Assembly: GCA_004525825.1 (NCBI GenBank)
Contig: SPBY01000039.1
Coordinates: forward strand, 1 to 12,474
Direction of reading: 5' to 3'
Length of the DNA stretch: 12,474 bases
Source of the DNA: Bacteroidia bacterium
GTDB lineage: Bacteria > Bacteroidota > Bacteroidia > Bacteroidales > GCA-2748055
A model generated the notes under the pieces. That model had not been told where the DNA came from. It made no database searches and worked only from the letters and a program-made list of their open reading frames with translations. The translations under genes and the position numbers were made by a program. Shown piece after piece: positions 1-6,569 of this stretch. Numbering within the stretch: position 1 is the first letter of the stretch; each line of letters starts with the position of its first letter.

Positions 1-309
1 GAACTGCAGGAGCGGCTGCATCACAACACCGACTATTTCTTGGAAAAGATGCAGGCAGCCGGGTTTGATATCAAACCCACACAATCGGCCATTTGTGCAG
101 TGATGTTGTATGATGCCAAGCTTTCGCAGGAATTTGCTGCCAGGCTTCTGGACGAAGGGATTTACGTGATCGGTTTCTATTTTCCAGTGGTTCCACGCGA
201 CCAGGCACGCATCAGGGTTCAGCTCTCAGCTGCACACACACAGAAACACCTCGAAAAAGCCGTCAAAGGATTTACAAAGGTTGGGAAAGAGTTGGGAGTA
301 ATTAAGTAA
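1..309 (+). CDS. kbl: Glycine C-acetyltransferase (2-amino-3-ketobutyrate CoA ligase), C-terminal part
   Basis: This is the last ~102 residues of Kbl, open at the left window edge in frame 1 and ending in TAA. Kbl is a PLP-dependent alpha-oxoamine synthase that splits 2-amino-3-oxobutyrate with CoA into glycine and acetyl-CoA, the second step of threonine degradation after threonine dehydrogenase. The remaining sequence is the small C-terminal domain, and it follows E. coli Kbl closely from memory: AAGF near the start, VMLYDA, then EGIYVIGFYFPVVP, QARIRVQLSAAHT and a terminal KELGVI. The catalytic PLP lysine lies outside the window. An internal TTG or ATG could be taken as a start, but the reading frame and homology run through to base 1, so this is a partial gene. 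Its last 8 bases overlap the convergent gene on the minus strand, and I see no separate terminator. Confidence 0.95.
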   Translation, partial: ELQERLHHNTDYFLEKMQAAGFDIKPTQSAICAVMLYDAKLSQEFAARLLDEGIYVIGFYFPVVPRDQARIRVQLSAAHTQKHLEKAVKGFTKVGKELGVIK

Positions 310-694
310 GTTTCCTACGACGATTCAGGCCTGCATCAGAAAGCACCAGTATAAACATGGCCACCAGGGCAGCAACCACCCCGGTTGAGATGTTAACTTG
401 CTTCAGAAATTCCAAATTGAGATTCAACTGTGGCAACTGCCGGTCTAAAGTGGGCAGCTTTAAGGTAGATCCGAACAGTTCTCCACCCGGATCGGTATAG
501 ATGACAGAAATCACCACCACCGCACTAAGGAAAAGAATGATCATGATCCGGCCACCCCTGCCAATCAATGGCTTGAAAGGTTTGCTTAAAGGAATGGCTT
601 CGATCTTATCCATCACAACAGCGGTAAAGCTGTCGGGTGCCTGAGTCAGTCCCGATTCCCTGATAAGTTTTGATATGTGAGGATCTCTTTTCAT
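302..694 (-). CDS. Small two-helix membrane protein after an ECF sigma gene, possible anti-sigma factor
   Basis: A 130-residue protein with a cytoplasmic-looking N-terminus (residues 1-47, including SKLIRESGLTQAP and DSFTAVVMDKIE), a hydrophobic helix at about 50-66, a short polar stretch, a second helix at about 103-119, and a basic tail (NRRRK). The first ~30 residues resemble a pattern I associate with small proteins encoded directly after ECF sigma genes in Bacteroidota. No enzyme motif is visible, and I do not see the HxxxCxxC signature of zinc-binding anti-sigma factors. The ATG follows the sigma stop codon after one base, so the two are almost certainly co-transcribed and probably translationally coupled. 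A role as membrane-bound regulator of that sigma factor is inferred from position and topology only. The 3' end overlaps convergent kbl by 8 bp. Confidence 0.7.
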   Translation of the reverse strand: MKRDPHISKLIRESGLTQAPDSFTAVVMDKIEAIPLSKPFKPLIGRGGRIMIILFLSAVVVISVIYTDPGGELFGSTLKLPTLDRQLPQLNLNLEFLKQVNISTGVVAALVAMFILVLSDAGLNRRRKLT

Positions 695-695
695 T

Positions 696-1268
696 TTAAA
701 GAATTGAAGATACTTCAGATTTTAGATTTTCACAGATTACCTGGTACATTTTTTTCCTTGACCTGTGTAGTTTTATTCGGATGTTGCTGCTGCTGAGCCC
801 GGTAACCCCGGCTATCTCCTCCAGCGACAGCTCATCGTAATAAAAGAGAGTAACTACCACCGCATCGGTTTCCGCAAGAGATTCGATGGCCAGCTTCAGG
901 TACCTGCTCCGCTCTTCCGCAGAGATACTCTCCAGCCCGTTCATCTCCCCTTCATCCACTTCGCCCTCGGGGATATCATCCACCAGGTCGATCATTTTCA
1001 CCTTTTTACGGATCACGCTAATGCAGTGATTGTAAGCAATGCGGTACAACCATGTAGAGAACTTTGCCTTGGCCTGAAAGCTTCCGATGGAGCGAAATGC
1101 CTTAACGAAAACATCCTGGGCGGCCTCTTCAGCATCTGCTTCCGAGGTAAGCATCCTGAGGCAGACTGTAAATACCATATCCTTATAAGCATCGACCAGA
1201 GCTCCAAAAGCATCCTTGTCTCCATCCTTTACACGATTGATACAGTATTTTACCTCCTGGACATCCAT
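696..1268 (-). CDS. ECF-type RNA polymerase sigma factor (sigma-70 family)
   Basis: A 190-residue two-domain sigma factor. Sigma region 2 spans about residues 20-90: it includes the DAEEAAQDVFVKAF core-binding helix and FSTWLYRIAYNHCI, which corresponds to region 2.4 and recognises the -10 element. A linker rich in Asp and Glu (about 94-115) follows. Sigma region 4 spans about 120-176, with the helix-turn-helix ELSLEEIAGVTGLSSSNIRI followed by KLHRSRKKM, which contacts the -35 element. No region 1.1 or 3 is present, as expected for the ECF group. The ATG at 1268 fits the usual family N-terminus. It is followed after 1 bp by a small membrane protein that may regulate it. A TGTAAC-N16-CGTC element sits just upstream, which suggests autoregulation. 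The exact ECF subgroup and stimulus cannot be told from the sequence. Confidence 0.95.
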   Translation of the reverse strand: MDVQEVKYCINRVKDGDKDAFGALVDAYKDMVFTVCLRMLTSEADAEEAAQDVFVKAFRSIGSFQAKAKFSTWLYRIAYNHCISVIRKKVKMIDLVDDIPEGEVDEGEMNGLESISAEERSRYLKLAIESLAETDAVVVTLFYYDELSLEEIAGVTGLSSSNIRIKLHRSRKKMYQVICENLKSEVSSIL

Positions 1269-1279
1269 GCAATCAATAT

Positions 1280-1305
1280 GACGCCGGTTTCATAAAAACG
1301 TTACA
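1280..1305 (-). promoter_or_regulatory. Candidate ECF-type promoter of the sigma factor gene
   Basis: Read on the minus strand, TGTAAC (1305-1300) is followed after 16 bases by CGTC (1283-1280). This is the classical ECF promoter layout, a TGwAAC-like -35 and a CGTC/CGAC-like -10, known for example from Bacillus sigma-X and sigma-M. The -10 lies only about 11 bases before the sigma ATG, so the leader would be very short or nearly absent. That weakens the call a little. The matching element driving the divergent gene strengthens it. Confidence 0.55.
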
Positions 1306-1373
1306 TTTTTCCGCACTTTTCTATTCCTCGCACCGTATTATATATTATTATCCCGCAAAAAATACAACAAATT

Positions 1374-1400
1374 TGTAACATAGGTGCAAACAGAGACGTC
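1374..1400 (+). promoter_or_regulatory. Candidate ECF-type promoter of the divergent membrane protein gene
   Basis: On the + strand, TGTAAC (1374-1379) is followed after 17 bases by CGTC (1397-1400). The spacer shares TG-AAAC-like bases with the element facing the other way at 1305-1280, and both continue as CGTCA. The start codon at 1441 is 40 bases downstream, giving a normal leader of about 35 bases. The likely reader is the ECF factor encoded next door. This is inferred from two matching sites, not shown. Confidence 0.55.
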
Positions 1401-1440
1401 AAAGAGGCAACAAACAAATGTAAAACCAAAACATACCATT

Positions 1441-1776
1441 ATGAACGAAGACTTTTTAATAGTACTCATTGTTTTCGCCGCCATTTTCGGAATCGTATTT
1501 GTGGTGGCCCAGGCCAGGAACCGCGAACGGATGGCTATGATCGAAAAAGGGGTGAGTCCCAAGGACTTCATGACTGATCGCCGCCCCAACTCATACGGGA
1601 TCCTGAAGTGGGCCCTGTTGCTGGTGGGCATAGGATTCGGACTCTTTATCGGAAGCCTCCTGGAAGCTTATACCAGTATCCAGGAGGAGTCGGCTTATTT
1701 CGCCGCAGCCCTCTTCTTTGGAGGTGCAGGTCTGTTTGCTGCCTTTATGATTGCCAAGAAGGCGGAAGAAAAGTAA
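1441..1776 (+). CDS. Small three-helix membrane protein, DUF6249-like
   Basis: A 111-residue protein starting at the ATG at 1441. The frame is open further upstream to a GTG at 1384, but that stretch (MQTETSKRQQ...) is low in complexity, overlaps the candidate promoter and lacks family-like sequence, so I reject it. There are three hydrophobic segments at about residues 5-24, 54-73 and 85-105. After the first helix comes a conserved-looking basic stretch, ARNRERMAMIEKGVSP, which is the hallmark I associate with DUF6249 proteins in Bacteroidota. The biochemical function is unknown. The gene is divergent from an ECF sigma gene and shares its promoter motif, so it may belong to that sigma factor's regulon, perhaps in envelope stress. 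No signal peptidase site or enzyme motif is visible. A strong terminator follows. Confidence 0.8.
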   Translation: MNEDFLIVLIVFAAIFGIVFVVAQARNRERMAMIEKGVSPKDFMTDRRPNSYGILKWALLLVGIGFGLFIGSLLEAYTSIQEESAYFAAALFFGGAGLFAAFMIAKKAEEK

Positions 1777-1802
1777 ACCCTCTACCCTCTGTTACATCCA
1801 TG

Positions 1803-1834
1803 AAAGGCCTTCTCTACGGAGAGGGTCTTTTTTT
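1803..1834 (+). terminator. Intrinsic terminator of the DUF6249-like gene
   Basis: A hairpin with left arm 1803-1814, loop TACG (1815-1818) and right arm 1819-1830, including two G-U pairs, closes as C-UACG-G, an extra-stable UNCG tetraloop. An A-run precedes the GC-rich part and a T-run continues to 1834. It lies 27 bases after the stop codon at 1776. This is a textbook Rho-independent terminator. Confidence 0.93.
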
Positions 1835-1868
1835 GTGCTGAAAATCATGGTCCCAGACTTATCGTAAT

Positions 1869-1935
1869 GCAGTAAGGAAGATACTGCTTCTGGGGCCTTG
1901 GCAAAAAAAGAGGCCCCCTGATGGAGGCCCCAGAA
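1869..1935. repeat. Adjacent inverted repeats between convergent genes
   Basis: Two perfect inverted repeats lie end to end. GCAGTA (1869-1874) pairs with TACTGC (1882-1887). Immediately after, TTCTGGGGCCT (1888-1898) pairs with AGGCCCCAGAA (1925-1935), 11 bp. The larger one encloses and competes with the nrdJ terminator hairpin, and AGGCCCC also occurs at 1911-1917, giving an alternative pairing with 1892-1898. This is probably termination or 3'-end protecting structure in the gap between convergent genes. Confidence 0.6.
1903..1931 (-). terminator. Intrinsic terminator of nrdJ
   Basis: Read on the minus strand, GGGGCCTCC (1931-1923), loop ATCA (1922-1919) and GGGGGCCTC (1918-1910) form a 9-bp stem with two G-U pairs, directly followed by seven T (1909-1903). 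The stem starts 23 bases after the nrdJ stop codon. Spacing, GC content and T-run are all typical of a Rho-independent terminator. Confidence 0.93.
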
Positions 1936-1954
1936 AACAAACGGCGCTGAAAAA

Positions 1955-4564
1955 CTATCCGCATTTGGAAGAACCGCAATCCTTACAGATCAGACAGCCC
2001 TCCTGGTAAATGAGATTATTTGAACTGCACTCTTCGCATTGTTGTCCCGATTTAGCTTTAGTACCGTCCGGAATGTATTTCTTCAAAGACCTTACTACGC
2101 CTGCGCTCCAGGTATTGATCGATTCGTTGTCCAGTCTCAGGGAGCTGATCAGGTTGATGGCATCCACCACGGGCATGCCGTGCCTCAACACCCCGGAGAT
2201 TAGCTTGGCATAGTTCCAGAATTCGCTATTGAACTGATGCGACAATCCACCCATGGTCACCTTATAACCATATTTATCCACATACTGAAAGTCGTAGCGT
2301 TTGGAACCATCTTCATTCTTGGTCTTCAGAATTTGACCCTTGGTCACCTTGGAGGGAATGGGGAAGGTGTCCTCCTCTTTGCGACCGGTAAAGATCTCAT
2401 AGGGTTTCTCGTCGAGCAAGCCAATAAAGGCGATCCAGTCCTCCTCATTGTTTTTGAAGCGAAGGATCTCGGCATCCAGTTTTCTTGGTCTTCGTATGGG
2501 AAACTGTGTCTCCCCTTTCTTCTTGTCGGCGGCCAACAGCACCCCGGATCTGGAACCATCGCGATATACGGTAACCCCTTTGCACCCACTCTCCCATGCT
2601 TTCACATAGAGCTCTCCCACCAGCTCTTCCTTCGCATCGGAAGGCAGATTAATGGTTACACTGATGGAGTGATCGACCCACTTCTGGATGGCCCCCTGCA
2701 TCTTTACTTTCTTCATCCAGTCCACATCCTTGGAGGTGGCTTTGTGATAAGGTGAACGCTTCACCAGCTCTTCCACATCGCGGTCGCTGAAATCCTTTAC
2801 CTCTTCAGGATCCATTCCATTTACCTTCAGCCAGGTTAGGAAATTGTGGTGGAACACGTTGTATTCTTCCCAGCTGTCTCCCACCTCATCGATGAAAGTC
2901 ACCTTGGCGTCCTTGTCATTGGGATTTACCTTCCGGCGTCGCTTGTAGACCGGTAAAAACACCGGCTCAATTCCGGAGGTGGTCTGGGTCATCAGGCTGG
3001 TGGTACCGGTGGGAGCGATGGTGAGCAGGGAGATGTTCCTGCGGCCATGCTGCTTCATCTCTTCCAGGAGACCGGGATCCTCTTTCCCAATCCTGTTTAT
3101 AAAGGGATTGTCTTTCTCTTTGGCAAAATTAAACACTCCGAAGGGACCCCGTTCCTTTGCCATATTTACGGAAGAACGGTAAGCCTCCAGAGCGATGGTT
3201 TTGTGAACTTCCACCGAAAAATCAATGGCATTCTCACTGCCATATTGCAGACCTAGTCCGGCCAGCATATCTCCTTCAGCAGTAATTCCCACTCCGGTCC
3301 TTCTGCCATCAATAGCCTTCCGTTTGATGTTTTCCCAGAGGTTGATCTCAACACGTTTGATATCCTCGTCTTCGGGATCCGCATAGATCTTGTCCAGGAT
3401 GGCTTCCACCTTCTCCAGTTCCAGGTCGATGATGTCATCCATGATTCGCTGTGCCAGGCCCACATGCTTCTTGAATTTCTCCCAGTTAAACCTGGCCTTT
3501 TCGGTAAATGGCTCCTCTACATAGCTGTAAAGGTTGATGGCCAGCAAACGGCAACTGTCATAAGGACAGAGAGGAATTTCACCGCAGGGATTGGTGGAAA
3601 CGGATTTAAAACCCTGGTCCGAATAGCTGTCGGCCACCGATTCGCGGATTACCGTATCCCAGAATAGGATACCCGGCTCGGCCGATTTCCATGCATTGTG
3701 CACGATTTTTTCCCAAAGGGTGCGGGCATCGATCTCCTTGGTATGGCTTGGCTTTTCAGAATCAATGGGGTATTGCTGGGTGTAAGGTGTCCCCTCCACC
3801 ACTGCCTTCATAAACTCATCGTTGATCTTTACTGAGACATTGGCTCCGGTGACTTTCCCTGCCACCAGTTTGGCATCGATGAAATGCTCAGCGTCGGGAT
3901 GCTTCACGGAGATACTCAGCATCAGCGCTCCCCTGCGGCCATCCTGTGCCACCTCCCGGGTGGAATTGGAATAGCGCTCCATGAATGGAACTACCCCGGT
4001 GGAAGAGAGTGCACTGTTCAGTACCGGGCTGCCCGAAGGCCTGATGTGACTCAGGTCATGGCCCACTCCGCCCCGGCGTTTCATCAGCTGTACCTGCTCC
4101 TGGTCGATCTTCATAATTCCCCCATAGGAATCGGCATCTCCCTGATGACCAATCACAAAGCAATTGGAAAGACTGGCTATCTGGAAGTTGTTCCCAATCC
4201 CGGTCATGGGAGATCCCTGGGGTACGATGTATTTGAATCCCTGCATCAGTTCAAACAGTTCATCTTCTGTCAGGGGATTGGGATATCTGAGCTCGATGCG
4301 TCCAATTTCCGAGGCCAGGCGTCGGTGCATATCATCGGGAGTGCGCTCATAAATCAGGCCCTGGGAGTCCTTTAATGCATACTTATTCACCCAGACCCTT
4401 GCCGCCAACTCATCGCCATTGAAATACTTCAGTGAGGCTTTAAAGGCTTCATCCAAACCAAAGGTTTGTTTGGGCTTCAGATCTTTCTTCACATCTGCCT
4501 TTTGCTTCTTAAGCTCTGGTCCAACAAACAACTGGTTTTTTTGAGATAATTCCTTTTCTGCCAT
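1955..4564 (-). CDS. nrdJ: Class II ribonucleotide reductase, adenosylcobalamin-dependent
   Basis: An 869-residue enzyme that reduces ribonucleotides to deoxyribonucleotides for DNA synthesis, using a radical generated from adenosylcobalamin, so it needs neither oxygen nor a separate small subunit. The active-site pattern is intact: Cys135 in SLSNCFVIG, the finger-loop NPCGEIPL with Asn325, Cys327 (thiyl site) and Glu329, and Cys338 eleven residues later, the same spacing as in Thermotoga NrdJ. A substrate-phosphate-type loop, APTGTTSLMTQTTSGIEP, and GCKGVTVYRDGSRSGVL follow. The C-terminus is cysteine-rich: Cys843/846 and Cys857/860 form a zinc-ribbon-like pair of CxxC motifs, and Cys863 and Cys868 probably form the mobile redox pair that re-reduces the active site. 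The ATG at 4564 gives a normal N-terminus. The gene stands alone with its own terminator. I found no cobalamin riboswitch or NrdR box upstream. Confidence 0.96.
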   Translation of the reverse strand: MAEKELSQKNQLFVGPELKKQKADVKKDLKPKQTFGLDEAFKASLKYFNGDELAARVWVNKYALKDSQGLIYERTPDDMHRRLASEIGRIELRYPNPLTEDELFELMQGFKYIVPQGSPMTGIGNNFQIASLSNCFVIGHQGDADSYGGIMKIDQEQVQLMKRRGGVGHDLSHIRPSGSPVLNSALSSTGVVPFMERYSNSTREVAQDGRRGALMLSISVKHPDAEHFIDAKLVAGKVTGANVSVKINDEFMKAVVEGTPYTQQYPIDSEKPSHTKEIDARTLWEKIVHNAWKSAEPGILFWDTVIRESVADSYSDQGFKSVSTNPCGEIPLCPYDSCRLLAINLYSYVEEPFTEKARFNWEKFKKHVGLAQRIMDDIIDLELEKVEAILDKIYADPEDEDIKRVEINLWENIKRKAIDGRRTGVGITAEGDMLAGLGLQYGSENAIDFSVEVHKTIALEAYRSSVNMAKERGPFGVFNFAKEKDNPFINRIGKEDPGLLEEMKQHGRRNISLLTIAPTGTTSLMTQTTSGIEPVFLPVYKRRRKVNPNDKDAKVTFIDEVGDSWEEYNVFHHNFLTWLKVNGMDPEEVKDFSDRDVEELVKRSPYHKATSKDVDWMKKVKMQGAIQKWVDHSISVTINLPSDAKEELVGELYVKAWESGCKGVTVYRDGSRSGVLLAADKKKGETQFPIRRPRKLDAEILRFKNNEEDWIAFIGLLDEKPYEIFTGRKEEDTFPIPSKVTKGQILKTKNEDGSKRYDFQYVDKYGYKVTMGGLSHQFNSEFWNYAKLISGVLRHGMPVVDAINLISSLRLDNESINTWSAGVVRSLKKYIPDGTKAKSGQQCEECSSNNLIYQEGCLICKDCGSSKCG

Positions 4565-5041
4565 TCTATTCTAGGTTTAATCTTTTAGGCGTATCTAACG
4601 TAAACACCAAATTAGTCATTGAGATGCGCTCTTCGTCTCAGAGTTATTAAAACCTATCAACAAATACACAATGCTCTGAAAATCTGATCGTTGTGAAACC
4701 AAACCCAATGGTATGAGGAAAAAAAGTACCTCTTTCACATCGTAAAAAATCAAATGATTCTTGTCAAATGGGTGATGAAAAAGGGCCCCGTCCTGATACA
4801 GATTTCCGTCGATGAAATTAAGAAGAAAAGCACTGTAGAATCACCCTTATACTCCCGATTTTATTAACAAGAAATCAACCCTTGTGCTAACTCAGTGAGA
4901 GGCAGACAGATGAGAAAAAATCGAAAATTTCATGAAGAATATGCCTGTATTGCGCTGATTTACTGTCTATTATACAATTTGTCAAATCTTGTCCTAATCC
5001 CTTATCTCACTGTTCATGCGGGCTCCCTGCCGGGCAATTTT
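4565..5041. other. Gene-free AT-rich gap upstream of nrdJ
   Basis: About 480 bases without a credible gene. It must contain the nrdJ promoter on the minus strand, but I cannot assign it: a partial TAATTTG resembling the Bacteroidota -7 box lies about 45 bases upstream of the ATG but lacks one base of the TAnnTTTG pattern. I see no riboswitch, tRNA, or transposase remnant. One small + strand reading frame (4895-5080) has no RBS and no familiar sequence. With the TonB-receptor remnant directly beside it, the gap may be decayed gene sequence. Confidence 0.5.
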
Positions 5042-5335
5042 TTAAAAAAAAAGGAGCGTTTCGGAATTGAAGGAGGGTAACTGAAGTGATCCCTGGTGAT
5101 CGGATGCACCAAAGCTGGTCTGATAAACATTCAGATCAATATCCAGCATATCGCTTCTGTAACCGTAGCCTAATTCCAGGCCAAGCACACCCTCATTTCC
5201 AACATCCTCGTTGACGATGTTCAGGAAATTCAGGAAGAGGTCATCGAAGAAGGGCTGACGGGAATAGTAACCCGAAATTAGAAAGAAATCGCTGCACAGC
5301 GCTATTCTGTATAACACATCCAATCTGAATTTTAT
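5042..5335 (-). pseudogene. TonB-dependent receptor remnant (internal barrel fragment)
   Basis: This frame begins right after a stop codon at 5338-5336, near the waaA end, and runs about 97 codons to a stop at 5042. No convincing start codon is present (only TTG at 5323). The part from about 5290 down to 5110 reads ISGYYSRQPFFDDLFLNF, then NEDVGNEGVLGLELGYGYRS and LDIDLNVYQTSFG. This matches, from memory, a beta-barrel segment of Bacteroidota TonB-dependent outer-membrane receptors (GYYSRQP...NE-V-GLELGYG...VN-Y-T-W). The plug domain, most of the barrel and the C-terminal strand are missing. Homology appears to fade after SFG, and the rest (to SETLLFF, encoded by an A/T run) looks random. An intact receptor is about 700-1000 residues, so this is a doubly truncated relic, presumably left by deletion or recombination. 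I consider it non-functional. Confidence 0.7.
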
Positions 5336-6555
5336 TCACACTTGGCCAGGATGCGGGAGGTGGCCCCAACGCGCTCAAGAACAAAACTTTCCGCTATTTG
5401 CGAAGCGGTTTTCAACAATTCTGAATTTTCCAATTGTTGACGAATGGTGGATAACAAGGCCCCTTCATCTCCCACGGGGAAAGCTCCCCCGAGCTCTGTT
5501 AGTTCCACCGCTTCTGCAAATTTTTGGTGGGCCGGGCCGAATATCACAGGCAGACCATAGGTGGCCGCCTCAAGGATGTTGTGAATCCCTTTGCCGAATC
5601 CTCCACCGATATAGGCCAGTGTTCCGAAGCGGTATAGGTAGGATAGCTGGCCGATAGTATCTACAATGATGGCTCTTGTGCCGGCGGGAACCTCGTTTTC
5701 GATTTCCGTAAAAAGAACACTGCCTGGAAAACGCTTTTGCAAAGAGCTCAGGTGGCCCGCTGACAATTCATGGGGAGCGATGATCCAGCGTAGCTCCCCG
5801 GGCAGTTCCCTGTAAGCCAGGGCAAGCATCTGCTCATCCTTTTCCCAGGTACTGCCTGCCACGAGCACAGCCGATCCTGAACAGAATCCTTGCATGGCTT
5901 CATGACTATAAGGCGTTTGGGGAAGTTCACGGACCCGGTCGAACCTGGTATCGCCAGCCACACTTACCTCCCGGTATCCTATTCCTTTGAGCAACTCCAG
6001 GGAGTTTTCATTCTGCACAAAAATATGGGTAAAGCACTTCAGGAAACTTCTGTACCATTGTCCGTACCACCTGAAAAAAACCTGCCCGGAGCGAAAATTC
6101 CCCGAAGCCAGATAAGTGGGAACGTTCCGCTTGCTCAATTTCTGAAGGAAGTGATACCAGAATTCATATTTAATAAAAACAGCCCTCTCCAGGTGGAGAG
6201 ACTCAAGCATAAGACTGGCATTCCTCCGGGTATCCAGGGGGAGGTACATCACATGGTCGGCACCTTCGAAATTTTTACGTTTTTCATAGCCTGAGGGGGA
6301 GAAGAAGGTGAGCAGGATTTTAGAACCGGGGAAACGGTCACGGCTGGCCTCTATGACCGGCCTTCCCTGCTCAAACTCTCCCAGGGAGGCGCAATGAAAC
6401 CATGTCACACGGTCGTCCGGTTCAAAGGCAGAAGAAAGTTTCTGGTACCAGGCTTTCCTGCCATCCACCCAGAGCTTTGCTTTTCGGTTCCACGGGGAAA
6501 TCAGCCATGCTATGAGCCAGTAGAGCCGGATTCCAATATCATACAAGAGCCTCAT
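5332..6555 (-). CDS. waaA: 3-deoxy-D-manno-octulosonic acid (Kdo) transferase
   Basis: A 407-residue GT30-family glycosyltransferase that adds Kdo from CMP-Kdo to lipid A precursor at the inner membrane, the first step of LPS core assembly. An N-terminal hydrophobic helix (about 8-22) anchors it. The N-terminal Rossmann domain carries HCASLGEFEQGRPV (54-67), whose first Glu (60) matches the family's catalytic base in (A)S-GE. The C-terminal donor-binding domain carries GSTWEKDE (234-241), APHE (260-263) and GGGFGKGIHNILEA (317-330), followed by GLPVIFGP. Length and motif order are normal. The ATG at 6555 gives the expected MRLLYDIGIRLYW-type start. It lies 14 bp downstream of the symporter gene on the same strand and is probably the last gene of this unit. 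Past its stop lies a receptor remnant; I see no hairpin terminator. Confidence 0.95.
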   Translation of the reverse strand: MRLLYDIGIRLYWLIAWLISPWNRKAKLWVDGRKAWYQKLSSAFEPDDRVTWFHCASLGEFEQGRPVIEASRDRFPGSKILLTFFSPSGYEKRKNFEGADHVMYLPLDTRRNASLMLESLHLERAVFIKYEFWYHFLQKLSKRNVPTYLASGNFRSGQVFFRWYGQWYRSFLKCFTHIFVQNENSLELLKGIGYREVSVAGDTRFDRVRELPQTPYSHEAMQGFCSGSAVLVAGSTWEKDEQMLALAYRELPGELRWIIAPHELSAGHLSSLQKRFPGSVLFTEIENEVPAGTRAIIVDTIGQLSYLYRFGTLAYIGGGFGKGIHNILEAATYGLPVIFGPAHQKFAEAVELTELGGAFPVGDEGALLSTIRQQLENSELLKTASQIAESFVLERVGATSRILAKCE

Positions 6556-6569
6556 CTGCTTGCTTTCTC

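Noticed and set aside
696..1268. ECF factor as the SigP partner of PorX
   Set aside because: P. gingivalis PorX works with an ECF factor called SigP, but this one lies 9 kb away in another unit with its own putative regulator, and nothing in the sequence ties the two together.
1384..1440. Upstream GTG start for the DUF6249-like gene
   Set aside because: It would place the start inside the candidate promoter and add 19 residues of polar, unconserved-looking sequence before the first membrane helix.
1338..1631. 97-codon minus-strand frame opposite the DUF6249-like gene
   Set aside because: It is antisense to a gene with clear family features and covers the divergent promoter region. Its composition is that of a shadow frame.
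4770..4846. GGGTGAT / ATCACCC 7-bp inverted repeat
   Set aside because: The arms are 63 bases apart, the match does not extend, and a 7-bp pair at that distance is expected by chance.
4969..4985. TTGACA and TATAAT on the minus strand
   Set aside because: Only 5 bases separate them, so they cannot be a -35/-10 pair, and Bacteroidota primary promoters use a different consensus.
4565..5041. Cobalamin riboswitch or NrdR box for the B12-dependent reductase
   Set aside because: No B12-box-like GCCACTG on the transcribed strand, no matching fold, and no paired NrdR-type repeats could be seen.
4895..5080. 61-codon + strand reading frame in the gap upstream of nrdJ
   Set aside because: No ribosome binding site, no familiar sequence, and it runs into an A-run and the opposite-strand receptor remnant. 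Its one hydrophobic stretch is what AT-rich DNA gives by chance.
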